Assembly: GCF_026212465.1 (NCBI RefSeq)
Contig: NC_080061.1
Coordinates: 23,315,295-23,379,294 of the forward strand
Length of the DNA stretch: 64,000 nucleotides
Direction of reading: 5' to 3'
Source: Amaranthus tricolor
Lineage: Eukaryota; Streptophyta; Magnoliopsida; Caryophyllales; Amaranthaceae
The position numbers and the translations under genes were made by a program. This document shows, piece by piece, positions 28,062 through 39,648 of this stretch. Within the stretch, counting starts at the first letter, position 1. Each line of letters begins with the position of its first letter. The notes beneath the pieces are model-generated. The model did no database searches and was not told where the DNA came from. It worked only from the letters and a program-made list of their open reading frames with translations.

Positions 28062-29579
28062 CTAGGAAGCAGGGGCATCTTCATCAATATATTCTGTTTC
28101 CACCTCCACTGTGTCCAATTTAGCACCAAGACGAGCCTCCATTTGAGTCATCTGGTCAGCTAATGAGGCTAGGGAAACACGAATCTCATCTTGAAATTTG
28201 AAGAAGCGATCCTGCAAATCATCAAGCTTAAGGAGAATAGAGTATAAGGGGGCAGTAGGAACGGTTGCCTGATCAAAGCTTTGTCTGTTAAATGATGGTG
28301 GTGGTGATCTTGGTATTGGTGATGGTGGTGGTGGAGTGGTTGGCTTTGGTGAGGGAAAACTATTGGGTTCAGCCCTAGAGTCATCATCAAGAGCAACTTC
28401 AGGTCCCATCCCCTTGTCTTCTTCCTCCTTATCAGAAGGAACAACCTCCTGTTCCTTAACTCCAGCTCCTTCTTTCTCCTGTTCCTCCTTTTCAACTTCT
28501 TTTTCCTGTTCCTCCTTCTCCACTTCTTCCTCTACTTCCTGTTCCTCCTTTTCCTTCCCCTCTTCCTCCTGTTCCTCATCATCAGAATCAATTTCAATCT
28601 GTTCCACAGCATTTTCAAGGATCCCTTCCTCATTTAATTTAAGGCGCAAGTTATTCAAACATTTTGCACCTATCATGTTACTGGGACCCATAGGAAAACT
28701 GTATTCTCCAAGTGGAACACCAAATTTTGAGAAAATCCAGGACAATAAACCACCATAGCCTACCATACATCTTTTGGCTATACAATCATTTAAATGCGAA
28801 ATCATCAAGGAAGGAAAGTTAATCTTTATATTGTTCACCATACAGTAAATCAAAGTGGCATCTCGAAGACTTACCTCACTACGTTTTGAATTTCGTGGTA
28901 AAATAAACCTTCGAGCAATGTTGTAAAGTAACTTGTGTAAGGGGGACAAAACATTGTGACTCACTTTACCTCTCTTTTGCCTAACACCTAAACATCTCCA
29001 AACATCCTTTTCATCAATCCCAGAAAACGCAATTTTTGACCCAACATAATAAACATCAAAACCAGTGGCTGGCACTCCTAGCCACTCTCCTAACGTCAAA
29101 CTATCAAATTCAATTTCAATTTCTTTAATTGAACTGAAACAAACTCCATCATTAATAGAGAAGTTAGAGATGAACTCACGCATAATTTCTGGGTTAATGG
29201 GATTGCAGCAGTAATCGCACATGAGTGATTCTCAATGTTGAGTTTGTAGAATTTTGTGAAATTGAGGAAAGTTTGCAGTCTCATACCACTCTTTGTCAAG
29301 GCCAAAGCCAACTGACATTTCTTTGGAAAGTTCCTCAGCGTTTAAGTAGTGGGTTACCTTCATTTTCTTTACAGAACGTGTTGGAGGTTTCTTGGATCCT
29401 CTTGATCTCTTACTGCTTGCATGTATTTTCGGGGAGATGGGGGTTCCCTCCGGTTCTTTTGATGAAGACTCAGGCTTAGGAGTGTGAGAAGGTGGGTATA
29501 TGACTTGAAGAGGTACAGGTTGCTTCATTTTAGGGTTCTGGTTTTTGATTTTCATGGAAGTTTTGGAAGAGAAGAGCAA
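28062..29579 (-). pseudogene. Sirevirus third ORF with plant transposon protein domain, one TGA
   Basis: Two open stretches in one frame, 29579-29232 and 29222-28062, are separated only by a TGA at 29232-29234. The first has a basic, Ser/Pro-rich N-terminus (KRSRGSKKPPTRSVKKMK). The second has HKLLYNIARRFILPRNSKRS, ATLIYCMVNNIKINFP and GYGGLLSWIFSKFGVPLG, the pattern of a domain annotated in plants as a putative transposon protein, then a Glu/Lys-rich acidic tract (residues ~210-260), a Pro-rich tract and a short C-terminal helix. The position after pol matches the extra ORF of Sireviruses. The function is unknown; I see no clear transmembrane segment. Confidence 0.75.
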
Positions 29580-30065
29580 GAGAAAGTGTAATGGAGAAAA
29601 TGACGGTTTGGGGTTGAGTGAAAGGGAAAGGGTAATGATTATGAAGTGAAGGATGGAACGTGAGGGAGTGGGTTTATTTGTGAGAGGTGACGGTTACTAA
29701 ATGTTCCATTTTCCTTAGTTATGCATTTTGATACAGAGACACGAAATGGAGACAGATGAATTTGATGATCCAACTCCTACTTCCCAAAAAAAATTGCTGG
29801 AAAAAAAATTTATATATAATTTTTTTTTATTATTTTTTTATTTTTTATATTTTTATTATATATTTATAATAAGAAAATGATAATATTATGCTACTACCGT
29901 TTGATCAAAATAATCATGCAATCATAAGAACATTCAAAGTATATTCCCTTAAAAAAAATGCGTACCTGATCCTATCAATAATTGATCTTTCAATCAAGTT
30001 TATTGTGGTTGATTGATCATTTTCAATTTTTATTTTGTCTCTAAGGATCATATATGACACTTCCT

Positions 30066-33000
30066 TTAATGCAGCTTGATCATGCCAAGTTCTAATCTCA
30101 TTTTCTCATGCTGTTCCCTTGGAAGCGGTTTGGTCATGATATCTGCTATTTGCTCGTTAGTGTTTACATGCTTAACAATGATATTTTTATTTTCAACATT
30201 ATCCTTAAGAAAATGATGCCTAATATGGATGTGCTTTACTCGTGAGTGATGCACTGGATCTTTGGATATGCATATGGCACTGGTATTATCGCAATAAATA
30301 GGAACACATGCATACTTAATACCAAAGTCTCTTAGCTGCTGCTTTATCCATATCATTTGGGAACAGCAAGCTGCTGCTGCTACGTACTCAGCTTCAGCGG
30401 TTGATAATGCAACAGTGTTTTGTTTCTTGGAGCTCCACGAAACTAAACATGAGCCAAGAAATTGTACCATACCTGACGTGCTTTTTCTATTAACTAGATC
30501 TCCTGCATAATCTGCATCACTAAAGCCTTTCAAATCAAAGACATCACTTTTAGGATAAAATAATGATAAATCATCTGTTCCCTTTAGATATCTCAAAATA
30601 CGTTTCACTGCAGTTAGATGTGATTCTTTAGGGTTAGATTGAAATCTTGCACATAAACCAACACTAAATGAAATATCGGGTCTACTAGCAGTTAGATATA
30701 ATAAAGATCCAATCATGCCTCTATACATAGTTTGGTCAATATTTGTTCCATTTGTATCTTCATCTAATCTTACATTAGTAGCCATGGGTGTATGGTTGGT
30801 TTTAGCGTTATTCATGCCATATTTCTTAAGAAGTTCTTTTATATATTTTTGTTGATGAATAAAGATACCATTAGCAGTTTGTTTAATTTGCAAACCAAGA
30901 AAGAAATTTAATTCTCCCATCATGCTCATTTCAAATTCAGTGCTCATAAGGTTAGCAAATTCTTTACATAGCAATTCATTTGTGGCACCAAAAATAATAT
31001 CATCAACATATATTTGAACAACTAATATATTGGAACCTTTGTTCTTAAAGAATAAGGTTTTATCAATTTTACCTCTAATAAAGTCATTTTGAATCAAAAA
31101 TTTTGATAGTCTTTCATACCATTGCCTAGGAGCTTGTTTCAACCCATAAAGAGCTTTATCAAGCTTATAGACATGATCAAGACACGAGGTATTCTCAAAG
31201 CCAGGCGGTTGTTCAACAAAAACTTCTTCATCAAGAAAACCATTCAAGAAAGCACATTTCACATCCATTTGATATAATTTAAAGTTCATAAATGCAGCAA
31301 AAGAAATTAAAATTCTAATAGCTTCTAACCTTGCTACTGGAGCAAATGTCTCAGTATAATCAATACCTTCTTGTTGATTGTACCCTTTGACCACGAGCCT
31401 TGCTTTGTTTCTTACAATTATTCCATGCTCATCTAGTTTGTTCCGAAATACCCACTTCAAACCAATTACCTTCTTGTGTTTTGGTTTGGGTTCTAAATGC
31501 CATACTTTGTTCCTTTCAAATTCGTTCAATTCATCTTGCATGGCTACAACCCATTCGGAATCCTTTAGAGCTTCTTCGTGATTTTTGGGTTCAAGTGATG
31601 ATAGGAACGCAAAATGTGCACAAAAATTTCTCATTTGAGATCGAGTTTGTGTTCCTTTATTCAAATCACTTACAATCAAATCAAGAGGATGGTATTTTTG
31701 ATATCTCCAAGGTTTTGGCATAAAATCTCTTGTGGGAACAGTAGCATGTTCTGGTTCATCAGCTTGATTAACATTCTGTTCAGCTACTGGGTTGTTCTGC
31801 TCATCTGTGGGAACAGCTGGATTGGGAACAGTCTGCTGTTCCTGATGTTCTGGCAGTTCCTGAACTTGATCAGTACTTTCTGCTTCTGCTGGAACCGGCT
31901 GTTCACCAGCTGTTTCTTGATCATGCACTTTCAATTCTTCATCATCTTCTTCTAAATTTGCAAGACCTATCTTAAAATTATTTGTATCCTGTTCACTTGA
32001 CAAAAAGTTAGTTTCATCGAAAATTATGTGAACGGATTCTTCCACACTCATTGTTCTTTTGTTATAGACTCTATATGCCTTACTTTGAGATGAGTAGCCA
32101 AGAAATACTGCTTCATCACTTCTTTCATCAAATTTACCTATATTCCGTTTTCCATTAACATGTACAAAACATTTGCATCCAAACACACGAAAATAGGCAA
32201 TATTTGGTTTAACACCTTTAAACAGTTCATAGGGTGTCTTAGAAGTGATTGGTCTTATCAATACTCTATTTAAAATATAACATGCAGTATTAACAGCCTC
32301 GGCCCAAAAATTTCTAGGTAAACCACTAGCAATTAACATAGTTCTAGCCATTTCTTCTAAAGTTCTATTTTTCCTTTCTACAACACCATTTTGTTGTGGT
32401 GTTCTAGGGGCGGAAAAATTGTGACTTATTCCATGTTCATTGCAATAACTCATGAAGCTTGAATTTTCAAATTCTTTACCATGATCTGACCTTATGTGAA
32501 CAATTTGATTATTGGTAGATTTTTGTATTTTGTTAGCGAAAGAAACAAACTCATTAAAGGCTTCATCTTTACTAACTAGAAATAAAGTCCATGTAAATCT
32601 ACTATAATCATCAATAATAACAAACACATATCTCTTGCCACTACGGCTTTGTATTCTCATAGGTCCACACAAATCCATGTGTAATAATTCAAGCGTTTTT
32701 GAGGTGGTCACAACATTCTTTGGTTTAAAAGATGACCTTACTTGTTTTCCTTTGGCACAAGGATCACATATTTCATCTTTAAGGAATTTTATAGATGGTA
32801 GTCCTCTAACTAGGTCTTTAGATCTTAATGAATTAATCAATGAATAACTAGCATGACCTAGACGCTTATGCCAAAGAAGTGGGTCGTCTTCTATAACACT
32901 TAGACACGTTAGACTGTTTCTGGGAACAGTGTCCAGGTCCACTACATAAGTGTTCCCTTTTCTGTTTCCCTCAAGAATGATGTCTCCAGTGTCATTCCTA

Positions 33001-33308
33001 GAAATAATGCACTTTTCAGAAGTAAAGTTTACAGAGTTACCCTTATCACAAAATTGAGAAATACTAAGTAAGTTGTGTTTCAAATTCTCGACTAAAAATA
33101 CATTATCAATGGCGTGGGAACATGACCTTCCAACCTTTCCTTTGGCGATTATCTCACCCTTCATATTGTCACCGAAGGTTACTGTTCCCCCATCATAGGC
33201 TTCAAGTGAGAGAAATTTAGATTTGTCACCCGTCATATGCTTGGAACACCCACTGTCGAGATACCATGAGCTGTTCCCCCTCACTTGGACCTGTAAGATA
33301 ATTAATTG
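30066..33308 (-). CDS. pol: Sirevirus pol: protease, integrase, reverse transcriptase, RNase H
   Basis: The open frame starts right after an in-frame TAA at 33309-33311; a GTG at 33284 is not a convincing start, so expression probably needs a -1 shift from gag or splicing. Domains in order: protease end with [11 protein letters not shown]; the pre-integrase zinc domain ([10 protein letters not shown], then CDPC); integrase with [16 protein letters not shown] and [13 protein letters not shown] for the D-D-E triad; RT with [11 protein letters not shown] and [10 protein letters not shown]; RNase H with [18 protein letters not shown] and HIRHHFLKD. About 1,080 codons without a stop, so enzymatically complete as far as can be read. 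Confidence 0.94.
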   Translation of the reverse strand, partial: QLIILQVQVRGNSSWYLDSGCSKHMTGDKSKFLSLEAYDGGTVTFGDNMKGEIIAKGKVGRSCSHAIDNVFLVENLKHNLLSISQFCDKGNSVNFTSEKCIISRNDTGDIILEGNRKGNTYVVDLDTVPRNSLTCLSVIEDDPLLWHKRLGHASYSLINSLRSKDLVRGLPSIKFLKDEICDPCAKGKQVRSSFKPKNVVTTSKTLELLHMDLCGPMRIQSRSGKRYVFVIIDDYSRFTWTLFLVSKDEAFNEFVSFANKIQKSTNNQIVHIRSDHGKEFENSSFMSYCNEHGISHNFSAPRTPQQNGVVERKNRTLEEMARTMLIASGLPRNFWAEAVNTACYILNRVLIRPITSKTPYELFKGVKPNIAYFRVFGCKCFVHVNGKRNIGKFDERSDEAVFLGYSSQSKAYRVYNKRTMSVEESVHIIFDETNFLSSEQDTNNFKIGLANLEEDDEELKVHDQETAGEQPVPAEAESTDQVQELPEHQEQQTVPNPAVPTDEQNNPVAEQNVNQADEPEHATVPTRDFMPKPWRYQKYHPLDLIVSDLNKGTQTRSQMRNFCAHFAFLSSLEPKNHEEALKDSEWVVAMQDELNEFERNKVWHLEPKPKHKKVIGLKWVFRNKLDEHGIIVRNKARLVVKGYNQQEGIDYTETFAPVARLEAIRILISFAAFMNFKLYQMDVKCAFLNGFLDEEVFVEQPPGFENTSCLDHVYKLDKALYGLKQAPRQWYERLSKFLIQNDFIRGKIDKTLFFKNKGSNILVVQIYVDDIIFGATNELLCKEFANLMSTEFEMSMMGELNFFLGLQIKQTANGIFIHQQKYIKELLKKYGMNNAKTNHTPMATNVRLDEDTNGTNIDQTMYRGMIGSLLYLTASRPDISFSVGLCARFQSNPKESHLTAVKRILRYLKGTDDLSLFYPKSDVFDLKGFSDADYAGDLVNRKSTSGMVQFLGSCLVSWSSKKQNTVALSTAEAEYVAAAACCSQMIWIKQQLRDFGIKYACVPIYCDNTSAICISKDPVHHSRVKHIHIRHHFLKDNVENKNIIVKHVNTNEQIADIMTKPLPREQHEKMRLELGMIKLH

Positions 33309-35098
33309 TTAATTATAGGAACCCAGACTTTCTTGGGTTCCTTGTCGATCTTACATGAATCATATTTATCAATTTGAATGTTATAGACATAGTTTCTGTT
33401 AGAGACAGTATACTGTTCCTTTTTGGTGCACTGTTCCTTCAGATGGCCAGCTTTACCACAGAAGGTACAGTACCTGTCTCTAGGAAGATTAACGTAAGCT
33501 TTCTTACTTTTGTTATTCTTAAAATATTTTAGGCCTTGTGATTTCTTACTTTTAGCATCTAGAATCCATTTGGGAGTTATTTTGATTTTCCCTTTTTCTC
33601 TTGAATTTAATTCAAGATTATTATTGTTGTTACGGTTGGATTCCGAATTCATTTTTAAATATTGAAAATCATTGCATAAGTCTTTAGTAGATGCATCTAT
33701 CAATTCCTTATTTAAGCCTAATAATTTGTATTGCGATAGTTCAATGTTAAGAATAACGTTTTCCTTCTTAAGTCTCTCCATATTTTCCTTTAGGATTATA
33801 TTTTGGTCCAACAAACCGAAAAATCTGTTTTGGACATCATGTCTAAAGGTGTTTATGTATGAGACATGGTCTTTGCTTACTTTAAGTTCCTTTTCTAACC
33901 TGAGACACTTATCATTGCAATTTTCAAGTTTAACTTGTGCCTCTTTTAACAACTCTTTTAATTCATTTTTACTTGGATTGAATGAATGGTCAGAAGATGA
34001 ATTAGAAATATTTACCTGCTTCTCCTTGCCTTTATGTGTAGCCATGAGACATAGGTTAGCTGTCTCCTCTTCTTCGGGAACAATAGTTTCATTCTCACTT
34101 TCAGTTTCTCCCCATGCAACAATCATGGCCTTACGAAAGTCAGTCTTGTTAAAATTTTCTTTGTTCAACGGTCTTCTTGAATCTCTTGTCTTTCCCTTGC
34201 CCTTTTCATTCTTCCATGTTGGGCAATCCTTGATGAAGTGTTCGGTACTTCCACATTTGTGGCATTCAAGATTTTTTGTTCTTCTTTCTTTGTTGTTTCT
34301 TTGATTTGCATACCTGCTGTTCCTGAAGAACTTCTTGAATTTTCGTACCAATAAAGCAGCCTCTTCCTCATCACATTCTGATTCGTCCTGTTCCCCCGCT
34401 GCCAGAGCCAGTCCCTTGTTCCTGGAACTGTCTGCTGTTCCCAAATGCAATTCATGCGTCATTAGGGAACCAGCCAGCTCCTCTAGATTGAACTTAGTAA
34501 AATCTTTGGACTCTTGTATAGCAGTAACCTTGGCCCTCCAGCGCTCATCTTGAGGAAGGCTCCTTAGGATCTTCCTTACTTGTTCATCAGTGGGAATTAT
34601 TCTTCCAAGAGAGACAAGCTCATTTGTTATGTTGGTGAACCTAGTGAACATCTCTTGGATACTTTCTCTTGGCTCCATAACAAATCTCTCGTATTTAGAC
34701 ATTAACAAATCAATTTTGGACCGTTTTACTTCACTTGTTCCCTCATGGGTAACAGCAAGCAGGTCCCAAATTTGCTTAGCGGATTTGCACCCCATTATTC
34801 TATTATGCTCGTTTGGTCCAAGACCACAATGAAGTAATTTTATAGCAAGAGCATTTAATTCCATTTTCTGAAAATCTTCTTTTTTATATTCGGTTATAGG
34901 TTTGGGAACAATTTCATTGTTGGAGTTAGTAGTGGTTACCTCAAAATCTCCGATTTCTATGACTCTCCAAACTTGATAATTTTCCGCTTTAATGAAGATC
35001 TCCATCCTATTTTTCCAATATGTATAGAATTTTCCATCGAACATTGGCGGTCTTTGAGTTGAATACCCTTCTTCCATTCGCTCGTTCATAATTGACAT
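33302..35098 (-). CDS. gag: Sirevirus gag polyprotein
   Basis: Nucleocapsid precursor of 598 residues. The N-terminal half is the copia-type gag fold ([18 protein letters not shown] near residue 19; [17 protein letters not shown] near 135). A first zinc knuckle [14 protein letters not shown] lies near residue 277 and a second, [14 protein letters not shown], near 543; a predicted coiled coil lies between (residues ~385-460, leucine-rich charged heptads). It ends VWVPIINN. Pol lies in the -1 frame and overlaps only the last few bases. The frame is uninterrupted, as expected for a young copy. Confidence 0.93.
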   Translation of the reverse strand: MSIMNERMEEGYSTQRPPMFDGKFYTYWKNRMEIFIKAENYQVWRVIEIGDFEVTTTNSNNEIVPKPITEYKKEDFQKMELNALAIKLLHCGLGPNEHNRIMGCKSAKQIWDLLAVTHEGTSEVKRSKIDLLMSKYERFVMEPRESIQEMFTRFTNITNELVSLGRIIPTDEQVRKILRSLPQDERWRAKVTAIQESKDFTKFNLEELAGSLMTHELHLGTADSSRNKGLALAAGEQDESECDEEEAALLVRKFKKFFRNSRYANQRNNKERRTKNLECHKCGSTEHFIKDCPTWKNEKGKGKTRDSRRPLNKENFNKTDFRKAMIVAWGETESENETIVPEEEETANLCLMATHKGKEKQVNISNSSSDHSFNPSKNELKELLKEAQVKLENCNDKCLRLEKELKVSKDHVSYINTFRHDVQNRFFGLLDQNIILKENMERLKKENVILNIELSQYKLLGLNKELIDASTKDLCNDFQYLKMNSESNRNNNNNLELNSREKGKIKITPKWILDAKSKKSQGLKYFKNNKSKKAYVNLPRDRYCTFCGKAGHLKEQCTKKEQYTVSNRNYVYNIQIDKYDSCKIDKEPKKVWVPIINN

Positions 35099-35151
35099 TT
35101 TTAGGGAACACCAGAATCTGCCCTCAGGGTTTCCTGATCTTCTGGGAACAG

Positions 35152-35164
35152 GGCTCTGATACCA
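35152..35164 (-). other. Primer binding site, initiator tRNA-Met (Sirevirus)
   Basis: Minus strand reads TGGTATCAGAGCC, two bases inside the 5' LTR, complementary to the initiator tRNA-Met 3' end. Confidence 0.93.
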
Positions 35165-35166
35165 AT

Positions 35167-36609
35167 TGTTGATTCAATTAGGAACGGGAACAGCAACAAG
35201 AGGGGGGGTGAATTGTTGTTGTTGCAAGTTTAAGCGATTATGCCCTGTTTTTGCGGAATTATTCAAAATAAATAAAGCTTAAACTAAGAGCAAAATAATA
35301 AGAGAGACGCACGATTTTACGTGGAAACCTTTTGGGCCTAAACAAAAGGAAAAACCACGACCACTTGGGATTTCTAACCACTTCACTATGTTTAAGGCGA
35401 TTAGTTACAATTACAATAAACACCTTACTTCACTCGAAGCGAAACAACTAGGCCAACTCTTCACTCTCTAATTGGTTTACTCAAAGCAACAAACTTAGCT
35501 TTACAATAAGCTAATCCTCTCTAGCTTCACTAAAAGCTATCTAACTTCCCCCTTAGACTCACCCGAGTCTAATTACATAAACTCTCAAAAACCCTTACAA
35601 AAAGGATATAAATTCTCTAAAATAAATCAAAGAGTTGCATCAAGAAAATATTATAATTTAATTGGCAATTTTGAGAACAAAATATTTCTTGTAAAATCCA
35701 ACAAAAACGTATGAAAAATACTTAAGCACAAAACGTTGGATTACTTTTTTTTTTTCACTTAAAAAAACGGAATTATCTTGCAATTTATAGAAAATAATAT
35801 TCCTAAGAAAATGGAATAATCCAATCCATCATCCCACTATCAAGAGATCATGGGAGTAATGTGGATTAAGCAAACACACGGTTATTTCCATAAGATTTGA
35901 TTAAGTCAAATCACACGTGTACATAAACAATAACCGCTGTTCCCTTAATAACCGCTGTTCCCTAAAGTAGCAGTTTCTTCAGTAGTAATTCCTGTTCCCC
36001 AAATTAATGGCTGGAACTTCATGCTATATTTTAGAAAACGGTTAATCTTAGTGGGAATGATTGCTTGCTATTTTTTAGGAATAAAAACCGGTTAGAAAGA
36101 TTTGCTAAGACCAATTCAAAGTTAGTTAATTCTATTTTTAACAAATCCAGGATTTACTAAAAATAGATCCTAAAATAAAGGATCTTAACAAATAAAACGT
36201 GAATACATTTTCTTTAACAAAAACGATTTGCCAATTAACTTTTAATAAATTTTTACTGCAACAATTTAATTTAAAATACATTAACTAAAAATAATAATTA
36301 AAATATGATAATCAGAATTTTCAGTCAACGTAGTCAACCTTCAGCTCAGGAACAGTGTGCTGTCTCCAGACTTCAGTTTAGCTAGAACATCCAACTTGGG
36401 AACAGTAGATCTGCTGTCTCCATTTTACATCCCAAGCGATATACTTCTCCTAACATCAATTGAAACCTTATGACATGTACGTTTCCATAAGCTAAGGCAT
36501 AGGTACTATCAACGATCATAATCATAATCGGATATCGACCTGCACAATCTCTAAAAACATGTTCGCTTAAATAAAGTGTAGTCATCATCAAAACTCAAGA
36601 GGTCCAACA
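35167..36609 (-). repeat. 5' LTR of the Sirevirus
   Basis: 1443 bp and nearly identical to 25828-27270. Differences seen: CAATTAG/GATTAG near 35398, CTTTAC/GTTTAC near 35475, AATAATTT/AACAATTT near 36262, CTTTTGAC/CTTATGAC near 36470, plus lengths of one G run and one T run. Confidence 0.95.
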
Positions 36610-36614
36610 AAATA

Positions 36615-38000
36615 AATTTAAAAAAAACTAATAAAAAAAGAAATCTGGACAACAAATTTTTGTCTCAAGGGTTCGCTCCTCGAACCTCGATATTTGAATG
36701 CATTGTGTTTGTTGTTTCGCTCACTGATTGCATTAAAAGTCATTTAAATGCTAAAATTAATTAAAAATAGTAAATGGGCGTTATAAATTATGAAATTTGG
36801 TATCCAACGTAATTGATGTCTTCCAGACGTAGTAGTGAAGTCGGATTTTCTATTTGAATTTTCGAAACTATGCAAAATGCCTGATAAAGTTATTGGTTGC
36901 ATTTGAAATTAGGAAGTGGTAGAGATTATGATTTAAGCACTTAAAATTATGAAGTTTAGTGATGCCTTGACAATATAAAGTGAACTGAAAGTGTAATACT
37001 AATACGTGATTTTTGTATTTGTCTTTGTGTTAGGACCTCAATTTATAAGAGGTTGAGATTCCAATTCGTGAAGTGCTTTTAGCTACCAAGGTACACGCTT
37101 TGAGCATACTTTTGTAATTGGTTATGTAAAGTAATGTTGTATTTATTCTATGATGTAATGTTGTTTATCACTTAAGGCTTACACATCAAAAATAATTTGA
37201 AAAAAGTTTAACTTGGAAATTTAAGGATGATTGTTTTGGTTACCCACCTAGGGTTATTATACTAGAAATTGGATTTATTATATCGTTCCCATGGTAGTTT
37301 TGGATCATTACGGTCACCATAAGGGTATGTGTACTTTACCTTTGACAACTCGAATAAGACGATCAACGTCTTAGGCCGAAGGTTGCCTTGGGATTAGCGC
37401 TTCCATGCGTATTCCCCCAAACTTCTATATTACTCTGGCGATTCGAATTGGACGGGCACGACATGAGTTGGGAATTGAAAAGTCAAATATGACATCTTAA
37501 CTGAGCCTTTGCATGCTTGGATGAATTCATCACTTGTACGTAACCTGTATAATACATTGTATGAAGTTTCTGACGTGTATTGGTTTATGTTCTTTGGAAC
37601 TTGTTATGATGTTGTCATTTCATCAACTAGCAGGTTGGTGTGCAGGTGGGGGTAGTGTGTGAGGACTCTAACATTAGAACCTGTAAATGAGCTGACTATC
37701 GTACATGAACTATGTTATCGTAGCGTTTGAACTTTATTATATATTTAAGCAAGAATGTTCTTATTTTGAATTTGATTTGGTGTTAAAGAGGCCCATAGGC
37801 TCTCAAGTTATAAACTTTAAGACTTCCACTGTTTTATTAGTTCCATTTTCGTTTACTTATTTCTTTTTTTTACTAGAATATCTTCGATCCTAAAAACGGT
37901 TTATCTTAAACGTCCGATATGCGACCAAAAATTCTTATTTACATGTGAATATCTAGTTAGCTTAAAGCTGGATTATTACAGTTTTAAGTGAAGTGAAGAA
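36615..38000. other. Unassigned, possible decayed LTR
   Basis: 37200-37540 (TTACGGTCACCATAAGGG, GACGATCAACGTCTTAGG) looks like plant Ty3 LTR sequence, and TGGATTATTACA at about 37969-37980 could be a plus-strand LTR end. I cannot find a matching start or flanking duplication. The outermost part is simple AT-rich DNA. Confidence 0.3.
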
Positions 38001-38429
38001 GTCAACACAACAATGCCATAACGGAAACATGCATTAGTGTTAAGAATTATTGGGGGAAGTCGAACTTCGCCTTGGTGCAATCCTAACAAATCAGTCCTGC
38101 ACAACATGCCACGTGCCAAAATCAACAAGCTTCCTATAAGAAACCCCTTATAACAATACCTACGCCGAAAGTAAGCTCACTCAAAAAAATCAAGACCCCC
38201 TGCACCACTAAAAAATTTACAACACAGTCCCAAAAGATGAAAATAAAAAAAAGTAATCTAGGAGCGCTGCAACCAACCAACCAACAACCAACAGTCACAA
38301 AAGGCAACGTCAAACAGAAATCCAAAAGAAGCAACAACGAGAACACGAAGATAGCCTAGAAAACAAGAACGCCCAGAACAGCTGCAACAATGACACCAAG
38401 AGGCTAGCAGCAAGTGACAGAATAGTAGA

Positions 38430-38810
38430 GAACAAACGCTCAACACTTGCTTGAATCCAGATTTCCAATAAATGACCAAATAACACAGAACATGGCAGGA
38501 CAATGAGACTATACAATTCTCCCCATTATCTTATCAACCAGAGGACGAAAATTATGGATTTTGAGCTTTTTTTGAGTGAAGAGGCACCCCAAGATAACAA
38601 AAGGGTAAAGTCCCTTCGAGCATGTTTAGGATCTCTTAAATTACTATTTTCGTATGGTTACTAACACTGGAGATGAAAACATTGCTTCTACTCTCATTTA
38701 TTTCTAATCGCGAAGCCCTAGAGAATAGCGGAATTGTGAGCATTAGCTTGACCACCAAGCTCGGGTTAGCCAGTAAAAGTATAAGGAAGTCATATGCAAA
38801 CATCAGGTGA
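38430..38810 (-). pseudogene. LINE (L1-type) reverse transcriptase fragment
   Basis: Minus-strand frames read HLMFAYDFLILLL at 38808, the FADD motif of plant L1 RT with Tyr for Ala and Phe for the second Asp, then FSRASRL and, across a frameshift, GTLPFCYLGVPLHSKKLKI and PLVDKIMGRI, the conserved block that follows the RT palm. Frameshifts and the changed catalytic box show it is dead. 38134-38430 may be its further C-terminal part but is not readable. Confidence 0.75.
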
Positions 38811-38889
38811 AGAAGCCCTACCCTCCTGCAGTTTGGATGGTAGGTGAACCGGCAATATGTGGTAGCATCTTTCAGAAGTCTAGAAAGGC

Positions 38890-39090
38890 GGCAACAGCAG
38901 CAGCCACTTTAAATACACAGAAAATACAAAAAATTGATAATAATAATAATTATCTCATTTATTGTCCATTGCAGCAGCATCAACAGTAGTAGTAGCAAAA
39001 ACTGATAATGAGAAGGGGGAAAGTGCTTTAAATACATAGAAAATACAAAAAAATTGATAATAATAATAATCTCATCTATTGTCCATTCGC
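38890..39090. repeat. Tandem duplication of about 98 bp
   Basis: CTTTAAATACA-AGAAAATACAAAA, a GATAATAATAATAAT run and TATTGTCCATT occur at about 38907 and again at about 39027. Confidence 0.8.
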
Positions 39091-39094
39091 TCAA

Positions 39095-39640
39095 AATAAT
39101 CCTAACTATTAATTATCTTTATAATAAATTCACGTATGGGGTGTAATTTCTCAAAATAATCTCAATTGTACTATTGATTTCATGCTCATAAAAAATTTCG
39201 AATTGGATGCATTACAAGAAGAAATTAATAGCTGGGATTAATTTCAGAAAGTGCACCCAATAATTAGTACTATTGTAAAATAATTAATATTTGAGATTAT
39301 TTTGGAGGAATGTATAATAGTTTTGAAATTATTAATGTCTATTATTCCAAAAAAATATTAGGGTTGCTTATAATACTAGTTCAAATACAAAGATTGCAAA
39401 TTTACTAACACTATGTTCAACTATAACTAAAAGAAGTTCCTTGCCTTGAGTATTCAACGAATTTGTCTAAATATATACATAATATTCATTTGCTAGATGG
39501 TTACAAATTACCCACCAAAATAGCCATAATCAAGAAAACTAAATATATACAATAAAGTATACATGTATGCAAAATGATGTTTTCTAAAATATAACCGCAA
39601 ATATTCTCTCACACACCCCTATAGTCGATGTTGGAGGTTC
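39095..39640. other. AT-rich sequence, nothing recognised
   Basis: The 3' LTR of the old copia element to its right would be expected here, but no end or match is visible. Confidence 0.45.
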
Positions 39641-39648
39641 TCGCATGC

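Larger units (their letters stand above)
25828..36609 (-). mobile_element. Complete Ty1/copia retrotransposon, Sirevirus type
   Basis: A 10,782 bp element on the minus strand bounded by two 1443 bp LTRs and flanked on both sides by AAATA (25823-25827 and 36610-36614), a perfect 5 bp target duplication. Order: 5' LTR, tRNA-Met primer site, gag with two zinc knuckles, pol with integrase before RT (the copia order), a third ORF, a long untranslated stretch with repeated polypurine tracts, 3' LTR. The gag N-terminus, the extra ORF after pol and the repeated tracts fit the Sirevirus lineage. By eye the LTRs differ at about four substitutions and two homopolymer lengths, so insertion is very recent. 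gag and pol are open; the third ORF has one stop. Confidence 0.95.

Noticed and set aside
28336..28758. Ser/Cys-rich plus-strand ORF
   Set aside because: Reverse of the Glu/Lys-rich tail of the Sirevirus third ORF.
36615..38000. Complete solo LTR after the Sirevirus
   Set aside because: Only LTR-like words and one possible end; no matching start or target duplication, so kept as unassigned.
38807..39094. Short ORFs on both strands around 38.9-39.1 kb
   Set aside because: They come from a tandem AT-rich duplication and give low-complexity Ile/Asn runs.
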